Part shown: one piece after another, positions 51,691-60,389 of the stretch
How the letters are laid out: every line of letters starts with the position of its first letter
Position numbering within the stretch: position 1 is the first letter of the stretch
Assembly: GCF_014191055.1 (NCBI RefSeq)
Contig: NZ_JACHWB010000001.1
Location: forward strand, 62,001-126,000
Source: Microvirga lupini
GTDB lineage: Bacteria > Pseudomonadota > Alphaproteobacteria > Rhizobiales > Beijerinckiaceae
DNA length: 64,000 nt
Direction: 5' to 3'
The notes under the pieces: generated by a model
What the model was told of the DNA's origin: nothing
The model's database searches: none
Seen by the model: only the letters and a program-made list of their open reading frames with translations
Made by a program: the position numbers and the translations under genes

Positions 51691-52533
51691 TTATCGCCCC
51701 ACCCGCGCGACGGCGGCCTTTGCATCGTCGAGGTCGGGCGCGTCGATGTGGCGGTACCGGGCCTGGATGAGGCCGAAAAGGCCGAAGGCGAACAGGCCGA
51801 GCGCGGTGAGCCCCAGGAGCACCCAGCCATAAGGCTGCCCCTGCAGGGCCTCCAGCGCACCGCCGAGGCCGCGCACCTCCGAGGAGGAGGCGTGGAGGGC
51901 GGCAAGACCCAGGAAGCCGCCGATCATCAGGAACACGACGCCGCGGGCGGCAAAGCCCATGCGGCCGACGGTGCAGATCCAGCCCTTCTTGTCGGCCGGC
52001 AGGGAGAGGCGCTCCGCCACCCGGCCGCGCCAGGCTTTCGCGATGAAGGCGAGGCCCGTCCCGATAATCGCGAGGCCGACGAGCCCCACCAGCCACTGGC
52101 CGAAGGGCTGGCCCATGAGCCAGGCGGTCCAGTCCCGGGCAGCTTGGTCCTCACCGCCCCCTCCCTGGCCGCGCCCCAGGGCGAGGTTGAGGGCGAAGAG
52201 GGCCAGACCCGCATAGATGACGCCGCTGATCAGATGCGCGCCCCGGATCGCCCAGCCCTTCAGGTCGGAGCCGCGTTTGTCGGCATCGGTGAGCGCTTCC
52301 AGCACGCGCCAGGCGCAGAACCCGAACAGCCCGATCGCGATCAGGACCAGCCAGACCTTGCCGAAGGGCTGGGAGAGGAGCGTCTGCAGGGCGCTGCGGC
52401 TGCCGCCGGTCTGGCCACCGGAACCGAAGGCGGCGAGCAAAGCCAGGGCGCCGACGAGGCCATAGACCACGCCTCGCGCGCCATAGCCGAACCGGGCCAG
52501 GGTCTCGACGGGGTTACGGCTGAGATTGGGCAT
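51691..52533 (-). CDS. DUF1206 membrane protein
   Basis: A 280-residue protein made of three similar two-helix units. The hallmark FGYGARGVVYGLVGALAL is echoed by WAIRGAHLISGVIYAGLALFAL and GRMGFAARGVVFLMIGGFLGL. This is the DUF1206 triple repeat. The function is unknown. ATG 52533 was chosen (CGGAG 9 bases upstream); a GTG at 52557 would add eight residues. It begins a run of three minus-strand membrane-protein genes and ends 70 bases from the cyclase gene stop. Confidence 0.85.
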   Translation of the reverse strand: MPNLSRNPVETLARFGYGARGVVYGLVGALALLAAFGSGGQTGGSRSALQTLLSQPFGKVWLVLIAIGLFGFCAWRVLEALTDADKRGSDLKGWAIRGAHLISGVIYAGLALFALNLALGRGQGGGGEDQAARDWTAWLMGQPFGQWLVGLVGLAIIGTGLAFIAKAWRGRVAERLSLPADKKGWICTVGRMGFAARGVVFLMIGGFLGLAALHASSSEVRGLGGALEALQGQPYGWVLLGLTALGLFAFGLFGLIQARYRHIDAPDLDDAKAAVARVGR

Positions 52534-52575
52534 GGGCAACAGACTCCGCTCTGTCACGAGTGAACCGCCAAGCCT

Positions 52576-53682
52576 TCATGGAGGTTCCTTGTTCGTTGCA
52601 GCGGCCGGACCGGAGCCGTCCTGCTGGCGCCAGATGGTCAGGAGGGCGGCCATCAGGACAGGGCCGATGAAGAGGCCGATGAGGCCGAATGTCTCCAGGC
52701 CGCCGAGAATGCCCAGCAGGGTCCACAGGAAGGGCAGCCGCACCGTTCCACCGATCAGGGCTGGCTGGACGATGTTGTCGCCGACCAGCATGACGACAGC
52801 GCCCCAACCGACGACGGCGGCCGCCGCGACGAGGGTGCCGCCCGTGAGGACAAGCACGATGGCGGCGGCGCTGAAGGCGAACCAAGCCCCGAAGGGCAGC
52901 ATGGCGAAGGCGGTGGTGAGAACTGCGAACAAGGCGGCGTTGGGCACGCCGGCCACCACATAGCCGATGCCAATCAGAATGCCCTCGCCCACGGCGACGA
53001 GGATCGTCCCGTTCACCGTTCCTCGCACGGCGCCGGCCATGCTCTCCGCCAGGCGCTCGCCGGGGTCCCCGAACCAGCGGTCGATGGTTGCGAGCACATG
53101 CCCGCCGATCCGCTCGCCGCCGCGCAGCAGGATGAAGAGCGTGAGAAAGGTGAGGAAGGCGTGAAAGAGATCGGACAGCAGCGCGCCGCCGAGCGCTCTC
53201 GACCATCCGGTCACGGTCTGTCGGTCGACGTCGTTCAGGATCTGCTCTGCGGAGTTCGGCCGGGCCAGATGCGTCTGCCACCAAGTGCCGAGATGCTGGC
53301 CGATGAGGGGCAGGCGATGAACCCAGTCCGGCACGGGCAGGCCGTTCTGCTGCAGCTCGGTCAGCCATTGCATCGCGAACTGACCCTCCCGGCCGATTTC
53401 GGTGAGCACGAGAGCGATGGGAAAGAGCAGAAGAATGGCGAGGGTTATCGTCACGAGCAGCGGTGCCGCCAAGCGCGATCCGCCGAGACGGGCCTGGATC
53501 CGGCGATAGAGCGGCCAGACGCTGATGGCGATGATCGCGGCCCAGCCGAGCGCTATCAGGTAGGATTGGATCATCCAGAGGGCCAGCACCATAAGCAGCA
53601 CTGCACCGACAAGCCGTGCCGTCCGGCGTGCATCGAGAGCAGAGTCGGGTCGCTGTGAGGAGGCTGGTGCTCGCTCTAGCAT
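52576..53682 (-). CDS. AI-2E-family transporter
   Basis: A 368-residue protein with about eight helices in the AI-2E arrangement: N-terminal pair (LVGAVLLMVLALWMIQSYLIALGWAAIIAISVWPLY), a central soluble segment, and the conserved LLTTAFAMLPFGAWF-like block and GGLETFGLIGLFIGPVLMA near the end. Members export autoinducer-2, lipids or Na+ in exchange for protons; TqsA and YtvI are examples. The substrate is uncertain. It lies between DUF1206 and DUF1275 genes on the same strand. Confidence 0.87.
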   Translation of the reverse strand: MLERAPASSQRPDSALDARRTARLVGAVLLMVLALWMIQSYLIALGWAAIIAISVWPLYRRIQARLGGSRLAAPLLVTITLAILLLFPIALVLTEIGREGQFAMQWLTELQQNGLPVPDWVHRLPLIGQHLGTWWQTHLARPNSAEQILNDVDRQTVTGWSRALGGALLSDLFHAFLTFLTLFILLRGGERIGGHVLATIDRWFGDPGERLAESMAGAVRGTVNGTILVAVGEGILIGIGYVVAGVPNAALFAVLTTAFAMLPFGAWFAFSAAAIVLVLTGGTLVAAAAVVGWGAVVMLVGDNIVQPALIGGTVRLPFLWTLLGILGGLETFGLIGLFIGPVLMAALLTIWRQQDGSGPAAATNKEPP

Positions 53683-53692
53683 ATTGGGAATC

Positions 53693-53745
53693 TAGCGCAT
53701 CGTGATGAAAAGTGGTCCCGGTTTTCCGCACTTAACGATGCGCTA
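53693..53745. repeat. GCATCG...AAAAGTGG palindromic repeat, copy 2
   Basis: TAGCGCATCGT at the left and ACGATGCGCTA at the right form the outer arms, with GAAAAGTGG and a CGGTTTTCCGCA spacer inside. It is a better copy than that at 39744, just upstream of the AI-2E gene. Confidence 0.82.
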
Positions 53746-53783
53746 TCCAAGGAAGCAGCCCCGGCCTTCCCGCCAATGGCGGG

Positions 53784-54575
53784 TCAGCCCTTCGTCATTC
53801 GCCGGGTCAGGGCCGAGGCATCCTCGGCCAGGGGAGGCCCGGCGAGCAGGAGCAGCAGGAGCGCGAAGGGCAGCGCGAACAGGAATCCGACCTGGCTGAA
53901 GCCGATGGCACCGGTCACGCCGCCGATGAAGAAGGAGGCGAGCAGCAGGACCAGCAGGCGCAGCTTGGCCCGGTCCGCCAGCACCCGGTCCGGATTGTCC
54001 GGGTTCCGGTTCCAGTAGACGAGCTTGCCGAGTTCGATCCCGATATCGGTGACGATCCCGGTCACATGGGTGGTGCGCATGCGCGCGCCGGAGATCTTGG
54101 TGACGGTTGCGTTCTGCAGTCCCATGATGAAGCACAGGAGAGGCACGGCGAGCATCACGAAGGCCGGCGAGGGATGGGCCAGCCAGCCCAGGAGGCCGAA
54201 CGTGAGCAGCAGGAAGGCTTCCAGCATGAGCGGCATGGCATAGCGGCTGCCGAGGTGGTGGCGACGCCCCCAGTTGATCAGCATCGCCGAGCAGGCGGCT
54301 CCTGTGACGAAGGGCAGGAAGGCCATGAGCCCGAGGCCCACAAACTCGAGGGAGCCGAGAGCCAGATTGTCGGCCATGCCGGACATAATGCCCGACATGT
54401 GCGAGGTGTACTGTCCGACCGCCAGGAAGCCGCCGGCGTTGATCGCGCCCGCCACAAAGGTAAGGGCCATGCCGAGCAGGGTGTCCGCCGCGCCGGTCCG
54501 TTCATGCGCCGCAATGCCCCTCACCGATCGGATGGAGAAGTCGCGGGGCTCCGGCTTGGTCGACTGAGCGCTCAT
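53784..54575 (-). CDS. YoaK/DUF1275-family membrane protein
   Basis: A 263-residue protein with six hydrophobic helices. It has the family blocks FVAGAINAGGFLAVGQYTSHMSG and GLQNATVTKISGARMRTTHVTG, in which a conserved His/Thr-rich segment lies between helices, and ends LLLLLLAGPPL. The function of DUF1275 is unknown; some members are annotated as transporters. ATG 54575 was chosen (MSAQSTKPEPRDFSI); the SD is weak. Confidence 0.85.
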   Translation of the reverse strand: MSAQSTKPEPRDFSIRSVRGIAAHERTGAADTLLGMALTFVAGAINAGGFLAVGQYTSHMSGIMSGMADNLALGSLEFVGLGLMAFLPFVTGAACSAMLINWGRRHHLGSRYAMPLMLEAFLLLTFGLLGWLAHPSPAFVMLAVPLLCFIMGLQNATVTKISGARMRTTHVTGIVTDIGIELGKLVYWNRNPDNPDRVLADRAKLRLLVLLLASFFIGGVTGAIGFSQVGFLFALPFALLLLLLAGPPLAEDASALTRRMTKG

Positions 54576-54661
54576 AGGCGTAAGCCTAGCGCTGATTGCC
54601 AAAGAGATCCAATGCGTCGAAAGGCTGCCCGAGCATCAATGCTTGAGCAGCCGATGTTCAA

Positions 54662-56917
54662 TCACTGCGCAACGCTGGTCGAGGCCGAGGCCCGCCGCTC
54701 CATGGGCGGAACGCGGAAGGTCTTCATGATCTCGGCCTCACCGATGGGCTCGGCCAGAGAGCTGCCACCGACGAAGACCTGGATGGCACCTGCCTCGACC
54801 AGATATGTGCCGTCATCGAGATGGAAGCCGAGCGACTCCACCGGCACCTTCAAGGTCACGCGCTTCGTCTCGCCGGGCTTCAGGGCGATCTTCTCGAAGG
54901 CCTTCAGCTCGCGCAGGGGCCGGCTGCGGCTTGCCACCGGGTCGCGGGTATAGAGCTGCACGACCTCCTGGCCGTCCCGCGTGCCCGTGTTCCTCACGCT
55001 CACCGCAACTTCGAGCATCTGGCCTTCGTCCAACTGCTTCTGCGTGATCACCGCATCCGCATAGGCGAACTGCGTGTAGCTGAGGCCCCAGCCGAACGGG
55101 TAGAGCGGTGCGATGCCCTCGTCGATGTACTGCAGGGTGAAGCGGTTGTTCGGCAGTGTCGGCCGGCCGGTAGGCAAGCGGTTGTAGTAGAGCGGCAGCT
55201 GCCCGGTGGCCCGCGGCCAGGTGAGCGGCAGCTTGCCGCTCGGGTTCACGTCGCCGAACAGCACGTCGGCCACGGCAGGCCCCGCCTCCGTGCCCGGATA
55301 CCAGGCCATCAGGATGGCGGGGATGCGCTCGGCTACGGGGCCGAGCACCTGCGGGCGTCCGCCCAGCAGCACCAGCGCAACCGGCTTGCCGGTCTTGGCG
55401 AGCTCTTCCAGCACCTCGATCTGCTTTCCGTTGAGTTCGAGGTGGGCGCGGGAGGCAGCCTCGCCGGACAACTCCTGCGGCTCGCCGAAGACGGCGATCA
55501 CGAAATCGGATTGTCTGGCAGCATCGAGCGCGGCCGGCAACCCGTCCGTGTTGCGGCAGAAGAGATCGCAGGCCGGGGCATGGCGCACCGTGATGCCGGC
55601 ACCCTGCGCACGACGACGAATGCCTTCGAGAACGGTGACGCTGTCCTCCTTGTGGCCCCGGGCAGCATGCGGTCCCATCTGATCGTGCGGCGCGTCGGCC
55701 AGGGGGCCGATCACCGCGATGGAGCGGGCGCTGGCCGGCACGGGCAGCACGTCGTCGCGGTTCTGCAGCAGCACGAAGGTCTCGCGCGCCACTTCTCGGG
55801 CCGCTTGGCGCGATTCCGCGGTCGGGAAGGCGGAATCGGAGCGCGACGGGTCGATGTCCGGCCGGTCGAACAGGCCCATGCGGAACTTGGTGCGCAGCAC
55901 GCGGCGCACCGACTCGTCGATCACGCTTTCCGGCACCCGGCCGGCGCGCACCTCGTCAGGCAGGTGCTTGATGTAGAGCAGCCCCATCATGTCCATGTCG
56001 ACGCCGGCGAGGATCGCCTTGCGGGCGGCCTCCGCACCGTCGGCTGCGATGCCGTGGTTGATCAACTCGCCGATGCCGACCCAGTCGGAGGTGACGAAGC
56101 CGTCAAAGCCCCATTGCTTGCGCAGCACGTCCGTCAGCAGCCAGGGATTGGCCGTGGAGGGTTCGCCGTTGAGCGCATTGAAGGCCGCCATGAAGCTCGC
56201 GGAGCCCGCCTCCACGGCGGCCCGGAAGGGCGGCAGATAGGTGTCGTACATCTCCGCACGTGGGATGTAGGTGGTGTCGTAGTCGCGCCCGCCCTGCGGT
56301 GCGCCGTAGCCCGCGAAATGTTTTGTGGCCGCTGCAAGGCCTCCGCTGCGGAAACCCTCCACGCGGGCTGCGGTCAGAACGGAGCCGAGATACGGGTCCT
56401 CGCCGAAACCCTCGACGATGCGGCCCCAGCGGCTGTCGCGGGAGAGATCCGCCATGGGCGCGAAGGTCCAGTTCACGCCCACAGAGGCCGCCTCCTTGGC
56501 GGCCCACTCGGATGCCATGCGCGAGACGCGCGGGCTGAAGGCCGCGGCTTCGCCCAGCGGAAGCGGGAACTGGGTGCGGAAGCCGTGCAGCACGTCGAGG
56601 CCGAAGAGCGGCGGGATCTTGAGGCGGCTCTGGCGTGCCAGGGCCTGGGCGCGGGCCACGTCCGGGGCGCTGTTGAAGTTGAGCAGGGCCCCGGCTTTGC
56701 CTTCGGAAATGTCCTCCCAGCGCAGGGGCGGGCCATGCGAGACAAGATTCAGCTGGCCGACTTTCTCCTCCAGGGTCATCTGCCCGAGGAGTTCGTTGAC
56801 GCGGCGCTCGATGGCTTGGTCGGATATTGGCTGGGCTTTCACCTGCGGGCCAAAAGAGGCCGTCAAAACCGCCGCGAGCGCCAGCCGCGCCCATCCATGG
56901 ACATCAGAAAGCCGCAC
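54662..56917 (-). CDS. Exported glycoside hydrolase family 3 beta-glucosidase (BglX-like)
   Basis: A 751-residue GH3 enzyme. After a signal peptide (ARLALAAVLTASFGPQVKA) come the (beta/alpha)8 domain (GLDVLHGFRTQFPLPLGEAA; TKHFAGYGAPQGGRDYD) with the nucleophile D278 in FVTSDWVG, the alpha/beta sandwich (FVIAVFGEPQELSGEA), and a C-terminal fibronectin-III-like domain (VSVRNTGTRDGQEVVQLY). It should remove terminal glucose from beta-linked oligosaccharides in the periplasm. The start is placed at GTG 56917, which has AAAGGAG 6 bases upstream. The nearby ATG 56923 touches that SD and is unlikely. Confidence 0.9.
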   Translation of the reverse strand: MRLSDVHGWARLALAAVLTASFGPQVKAQPISDQAIERRVNELLGQMTLEEKVGQLNLVSHGPPLRWEDISEGKAGALLNFNSAPDVARAQALARQSRLKIPPLFGLDVLHGFRTQFPLPLGEAAAFSPRVSRMASEWAAKEAASVGVNWTFAPMADLSRDSRWGRIVEGFGEDPYLGSVLTAARVEGFRSGGLAAATKHFAGYGAPQGGRDYDTTYIPRAEMYDTYLPPFRAAVEAGSASFMAAFNALNGEPSTANPWLLTDVLRKQWGFDGFVTSDWVGIGELINHGIAADGAEAARKAILAGVDMDMMGLLYIKHLPDEVRAGRVPESVIDESVRRVLRTKFRMGLFDRPDIDPSRSDSAFPTAESRQAAREVARETFVLLQNRDDVLPVPASARSIAVIGPLADAPHDQMGPHAARGHKEDSVTVLEGIRRRAQGAGITVRHAPACDLFCRNTDGLPAALDAARQSDFVIAVFGEPQELSGEAASRAHLELNGKQIEVLEELAKTGKPVALVLLGGRPQVLGPVAERIPAILMAWYPGTEAGPAVADVLFGDVNPSGKLPLTWPRATGQLPLYYNRLPTGRPTLPNNRFTLQYIDEGIAPLYPFGWGLSYTQFAYADAVITQKQLDEGQMLEVAVSVRNTGTRDGQEVVQLYTRDPVASRSRPLRELKAFEKIALKPGETKRVTLKVPVESLGFHLDDGTYLVEAGAIQVFVGGSSLAEPIGEAEIMKTFRVPPMERRASASTSVAQ

Positions 56918-57052
56918 AATCATCTCCTTTGTGGGACAGTAACACTTTATCGCGAGGCGACCGCGCTTGTCCTCGGTTCGTGTTACACAAGATAGTCGTT
57001 GCAAGTGGCGTCTGAGGGACGCTGGGTCAATTCATATTTTCGGGAAATCCGA

Positions 57053-58567
57053 GTGCCTTTGCTGCCCGTCCTGTTGAAGCTGTCTCTGCTGGCCCTGTCC
57101 TGCGCCCTGATCCTGTCGGGTTTCGCGCTGGCCGGCGCTGCCTTCTTCAGGGATTCCACGCTGATCGCGGCAGCGGCGGGACTTTTCCTGCTGCTGGCCA
57201 CCGGAGCTCCGCTGCTGATCGGGCGGCAGGTCCGGGAGGCCCTCCAGGACAAAGAGGCCGACGCATCCGACGAATTCTCCGTGTTCGAGGATGTCACGGC
57301 CGGTCCCATCGAAGAGCCCGCTGTCCCATTCGCTTTCGTTGAGGATCAGTTTCCTGAAGTGTCTGTAGCCTCAGACGAGGACGAAGCCCTGCGTCGCCTT
57401 CAGAAGGCCGAGGCCGTCGACCGGTTGCGCGACGGGATCACCCATGACCTCAACAACCGGCTCATGGTCATCAGCGCCAATATCGACGCTGCGGCCCGTC
57501 AGCTGAAGGATCAGCCGATCCTGCAGCGCAAGCTGCTCTCGGCCCTCGTGGCCGCCGATCAGGCCGCCAAGCTCATCGCCCGGTCGACGGCCTTTGCCCG
57601 CCAAGGCGAGGCAAAGGTCCAGTATGTGAACATTGCCGAGCAGGTGAGCTCGGTCGCCGACCTGATGAGCCGTTCACTGCTGCGCGACACGGTCGACATG
57701 GGGATGTCCCTGGCAGACGATCTCTGGTCCGTGGAGGCCGATCCGGACGACATCCAGACGGCCATCGTGATGCTGAGCGGGCATGTCCGGGATGCCCTGC
57801 CTCAGGGTGGTACCATCACGATCGAGGCGCGAAACGTTGCGGTCGAGAAGGGGTCGCTGCCGGACCTGACGCGCGAGGGCGATTTCGTGCAGCTGACGAT
57901 CCGCAGTTCAGGCCCGGATGATGCGCGCCTCGCGCCGGCGACAGATCCTGAGCAGGCCTTTGTCCTGCGGGATCTCGATCTCTCGTCCTGGCTGTCCCTG
58001 CGACAGAGCCTGCATTTCCTGGAAGGCCTCGGCGGCGCCTCGGAGGTGCGCCGGGACGAAAACGGCACCGCAATCATTCTTTATCTCCCGCGAGCCAATG
58101 CGGCGACCTTGCTGCCGACAGGTTCACCGAGCGAGGACGAGGCTCCTGAGGAGCCGGTGCCGAACCACACCGAGGTTCTCGTGGTGGACGACGAACTCGA
58201 AGTGGCGCTCGCTCTTCAGTCGAGCCTCGAGGAGTTCGGCTATGTGACCAGCATCGCCACCGATGCCGCACAGGCGATGAGGTCCCTGAATACGCGCAGG
58301 CCCGCGCTGGTGCTGGCGGATATCGCGATGCCGGGCACGATGAACGGCGTCATGCTGGCGCGCGAGGTCCGCCAGATCGCACCGGCTCTGCCCGTCCTGC
58401 TGATCACGGGCAATCCCAGTGCGGCGGGGGAGGAGAGCGAGTTCCCGCTGCTGCAGAAACCCATCGTCAGTCGCGACCTTCACGCGGCGATCCAGCGTCA
58501 CCTGAATCCGCCGCGCGACAACAAGGTGATCCCACTCTTCCCGCGCACGTCGAGACGAGCCCGCTGA
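57053..58567 (+). CDS. Histidine-kinase-like membrane protein with degenerate ATPase domain and C-terminal receiver domain
   Basis: A 504-residue hybrid protein. Two membrane helices come first (LLKLSLLALSCALILSGFAL and LIAAAAGLFLLLATGAPLLI). A HisKA-like segment, DGITHDLNNRLMVISANID, keeps the phospho-acceptor His. The ATPase domain is degenerate: the N box NxxxNARDAM reads MLSGHVRDAL and the G1 box DxGxG reads SSGPDDAR. A receiver domain at the C terminus (VLVVDDELEVALAL; LADIAMPG with the phospho-Asp; LLQKPI) is complete. ATP binding is unlikely, so this may be a phosphate acceptor or scaffold. GTG 57053 (GGGAA 9 bases upstream) is preferred over GTG 57005. Confidence 0.78.
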   Translation: MPLLPVLLKLSLLALSCALILSGFALAGAAFFRDSTLIAAAAGLFLLLATGAPLLIGRQVREALQDKEADASDEFSVFEDVTAGPIEEPAVPFAFVEDQFPEVSVASDEDEALRRLQKAEAVDRLRDGITHDLNNRLMVISANIDAAARQLKDQPILQRKLLSALVAADQAAKLIARSTAFARQGEAKVQYVNIAEQVSSVADLMSRSLLRDTVDMGMSLADDLWSVEADPDDIQTAIVMLSGHVRDALPQGGTITIEARNVAVEKGSLPDLTREGDFVQLTIRSSGPDDARLAPATDPEQAFVLRDLDLSSWLSLRQSLHFLEGLGGASEVRRDENGTAIILYLPRANAATLLPTGSPSEDEAPEEPVPNHTEVLVVDDELEVALALQSSLEEFGYVTSIATDAAQAMRSLNTRRPALVLADIAMPGTMNGVMLAREVRQIAPALPVLLITGNPSAAGEESEFPLLQKPIVSRDLHAAIQRHLNPPRDNKVIPLFPRTSRRAR

Positions 58568-58568
58568 T

Positions 58569-59270
58569 CTAGATCGCAAGCGGTGATGTCGAGAGGGGCA
58601 GTGCCGCCTCGCGGGCTGCCTCGGTGAGCGCTGCGAACAGCCGCTGCTGCGGCTTCTTCCACACCAGCAGTTCCGGATGCCATTGCACGCCCAGAAGAAA
58701 CGGTGCGCTCGGGCTCTCGATGGCCTGCACGATGCCGCTCTCGTCGCGGGCCGCGATGCTGAGACCCTGCCCGAGCCGGTCCACGGATTGGTGGTGCAAG
58801 GCATTCACGAGACACGGGTTGCAGCGCAGGATGCCGTTGAGACGGGACAGAGGCTCGACAGAGACCGTCTTGCGCGGCAGGACGGTGCGCATCTTCGGCG
58901 CCTGCACATAGACCTCGTAGATGTCCGTGTGCAGCGTGCCGCCAAGCGCCACGTTGATCATCTGCGATCCGCGGCAGATGCCGAGCACCGGCAAGCCGAC
59001 CGGCAGAGCCGCCTTGAGCAGCCCGAGCTCCAGCTTGTCGCGCTCGGGATCGATGCGCACGTCGGGCAGAACCTTTCCGCCATAGATCTCCGCCCCGATA
59101 TCGTCGCCGCCGCCGATGACGAGACCGTGGAGCGGCTCCGTCGGCAGAGGATGGCCCGGCACGAGGCGAATGGAGCGCGCGCCCGCGCGATAGAGCGCCA
59201 GCCGGTGCATGAGGTAGCTGCGCCATCCGCCGCGGCGAGACGTGGTGACGCCGATGAGAGGTCTGGTCAT
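58569..59270 (-). CDS. Class I glutamine amidotransferase-like protein (peptidase C26, PuuD-like)
   Basis: A 233-residue Cys amidohydrolase. The nucleophile is in GICRGSQ and the His-Glu pair in VQWHPE. The N-terminal LIGVTTSRRGGWRSY and VIGGGDDIGAEIY are typical of the C26 family, which hydrolyses gamma-glutamyl amides (PuuD, gamma-Glu-GABA hydrolase). It overlaps the upstream amidoligase gene by four bases (ATGA), so both are made together. The genes of the pair probably build and cut, or hand ammonia for, a gamma-glutamyl-like amide bond. It converges with the pseudokinase gene, 1 base apart. Confidence 0.87.
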   Translation of the reverse strand: MTRPLIGVTTSRRGGWRSYLMHRLALYRAGARSIRLVPGHPLPTEPLHGLVIGGGDDIGAEIYGGKVLPDVRIDPERDKLELGLLKAALPVGLPVLGICRGSQMINVALGGTLHTDIYEVYVQAPKMRTVLPRKTVSVEPLSRLNGILRCNPCLVNALHHQSVDRLGQGLSIAARDESGIVQAIESPSAPFLLGVQWHPELLVWKKPQQRLFAALTEAAREAALPLSTSPLAI

Positions 59271-60244
59271 GAGCGTACGACCTGCTCCACCACGTTGGCC
59301 CAGCTTTTGTCCTCCCCCTCGAAGGCGAGATAGGCGGAGCCGACCGCGTCCAGCTTCTCGCGATCGGCGGCCAGGCGTTCCACGCAGACCCAGCGGTTCC
59401 AGTCCGGCGCGATGCTCCAGCCGGGATCGCTCACCCGCGCATCGGGCAGCCGGTAATGAAACGTGGGGCGGCCGTTGATCTTCTCGTTCGGCAGCACGGC
59501 CCGCACGCGCCCGGCATCGAAGTGATGCAGGAGCGGCAGGAGGTCGAGATCGCGGTTCCGCGTCGGGTTGTGGCTCAGATAGTCATCGATGAAGGTTGCG
59601 ATATCCGGCTGGTAATCCGGAGAGGCGATTTTGCGTACGTACTCGGCCGGGAAGGGATCCGCGAAGCCGAGGAGGTTGCGGGTCGCGTCCGGGGAGGCCT
59701 CGCGCCGGAGCCATGGGTTGAGCAGCGCAAAGCTCTTCATGAAGGCTGTTACGGTGGCCGCGTCCTGGCGCGGAATCTCCGGGTTGAAATGCAGCCCGAA
59801 GGCATAGAAGGGCGCATCCTGCGTGCCCTTGGCGCCGAGCGCGCGCAGGATGGCCAGGATGCGGTTGAGTTCCTCCAGCCGATCGATAGGTGTCGGAGCC
59901 GTGACGAGTTCGCAAGGGACGAGATAGCTCGCGGCAAAACCAAAGAGGGCCGCGATCTTGGGCAGCACGCCGCGCTGCGTGCCCGCCTGCTTTCCAGGAT
60001 GCAAAATTCGGCTGTCGAGTTCCACAGTCAGGTCGCCGATAGCCGATTCCTTCAGGACGAACGCATGCGGGTCCTCCTCGATCAGCCGGCCTCCGAGGGC
60101 CTCCTGCAGGGCCTGCACGGTCTTCTCGGCGGAGGGGCCGACGAACTCGATCTCGACCCCGACCGTGCGCACCTCGCCCCGCTCGTTGTGCAGGACCGGC
60201 GGCAGGGAGAAATCGATAGCTGTGGAGAGCGCCGGCTGCGCCAT
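59267..60244 (-). CDS. Amidoligase_2-family protein (ATP-dependent COOH-NH2 ligase)
   Basis: A 325-residue member of the amidoligase group related to glutamine synthetase and glutamate-cysteine ligase. The N-terminal RTVGVEIEFVGPS has the Mg2+-binding Glu residues, then LTVELDSRIL, FGLHFNPEIP and SPDYQPDIATFIDDYLSHNPTRNRDLDLLPLLHHFD. The family is predicted to form amide bonds between peptides, cell-wall parts or small molecules. The gene is followed by the overlapping C26 amidotransferase gene. The true substrate is unknown. Confidence 0.85.
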   Translation of the reverse strand: MAQPALSTAIDFSLPPVLHNERGEVRTVGVEIEFVGPSAEKTVQALQEALGGRLIEEDPHAFVLKESAIGDLTVELDSRILHPGKQAGTQRGVLPKIAALFGFAASYLVPCELVTAPTPIDRLEELNRILAILRALGAKGTQDAPFYAFGLHFNPEIPRQDAATVTAFMKSFALLNPWLRREASPDATRNLLGFADPFPAEYVRKIASPDYQPDIATFIDDYLSHNPTRNRDLDLLPLLHHFDAGRVRAVLPNEKINGRPTFHYRLPDARVSDPGWSIAPDWNRWVCVERLAADREKLDAVGSAYLAFEGEDKSWANVVEQVVRS

Positions 60245-60306
60245 GAAGAACTCCAGGAAATCAACACGAAAATGTGAGCAGGGAGGGGAACGGACGCCCT
60301 TGAGCT

Positions 60307-60347
60307 CAGGTTCCTTAACTCAGGGTTCCCATGGCTTCAGGGTTCCT
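60307..60347. repeat. Three short direct repeats TCAGG(G)TTCC upstream of the MATE gene
   Basis: TCAGGTTCC at 60307, TCAGGGTTCC at 60321 and TCAGGGTTCC at 60338, spaced 14 and 17 bases. They lie 43-83 bases before the MATE start and could be operator half-sites of a regulator or an expansion product. Confidence 0.45.
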
Positions 60348-60389
60348 GTGGTGGCTTTCCGGCGGCAGGTTGGCTACAAGCCTGGCATC

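Noticed and set aside
59958..60389. Upstream extension of the MATE exporter frame
   Set aside because: It runs antisense through the amidoligase gene and has no transporter resemblance; homology begins at ATG 60390.
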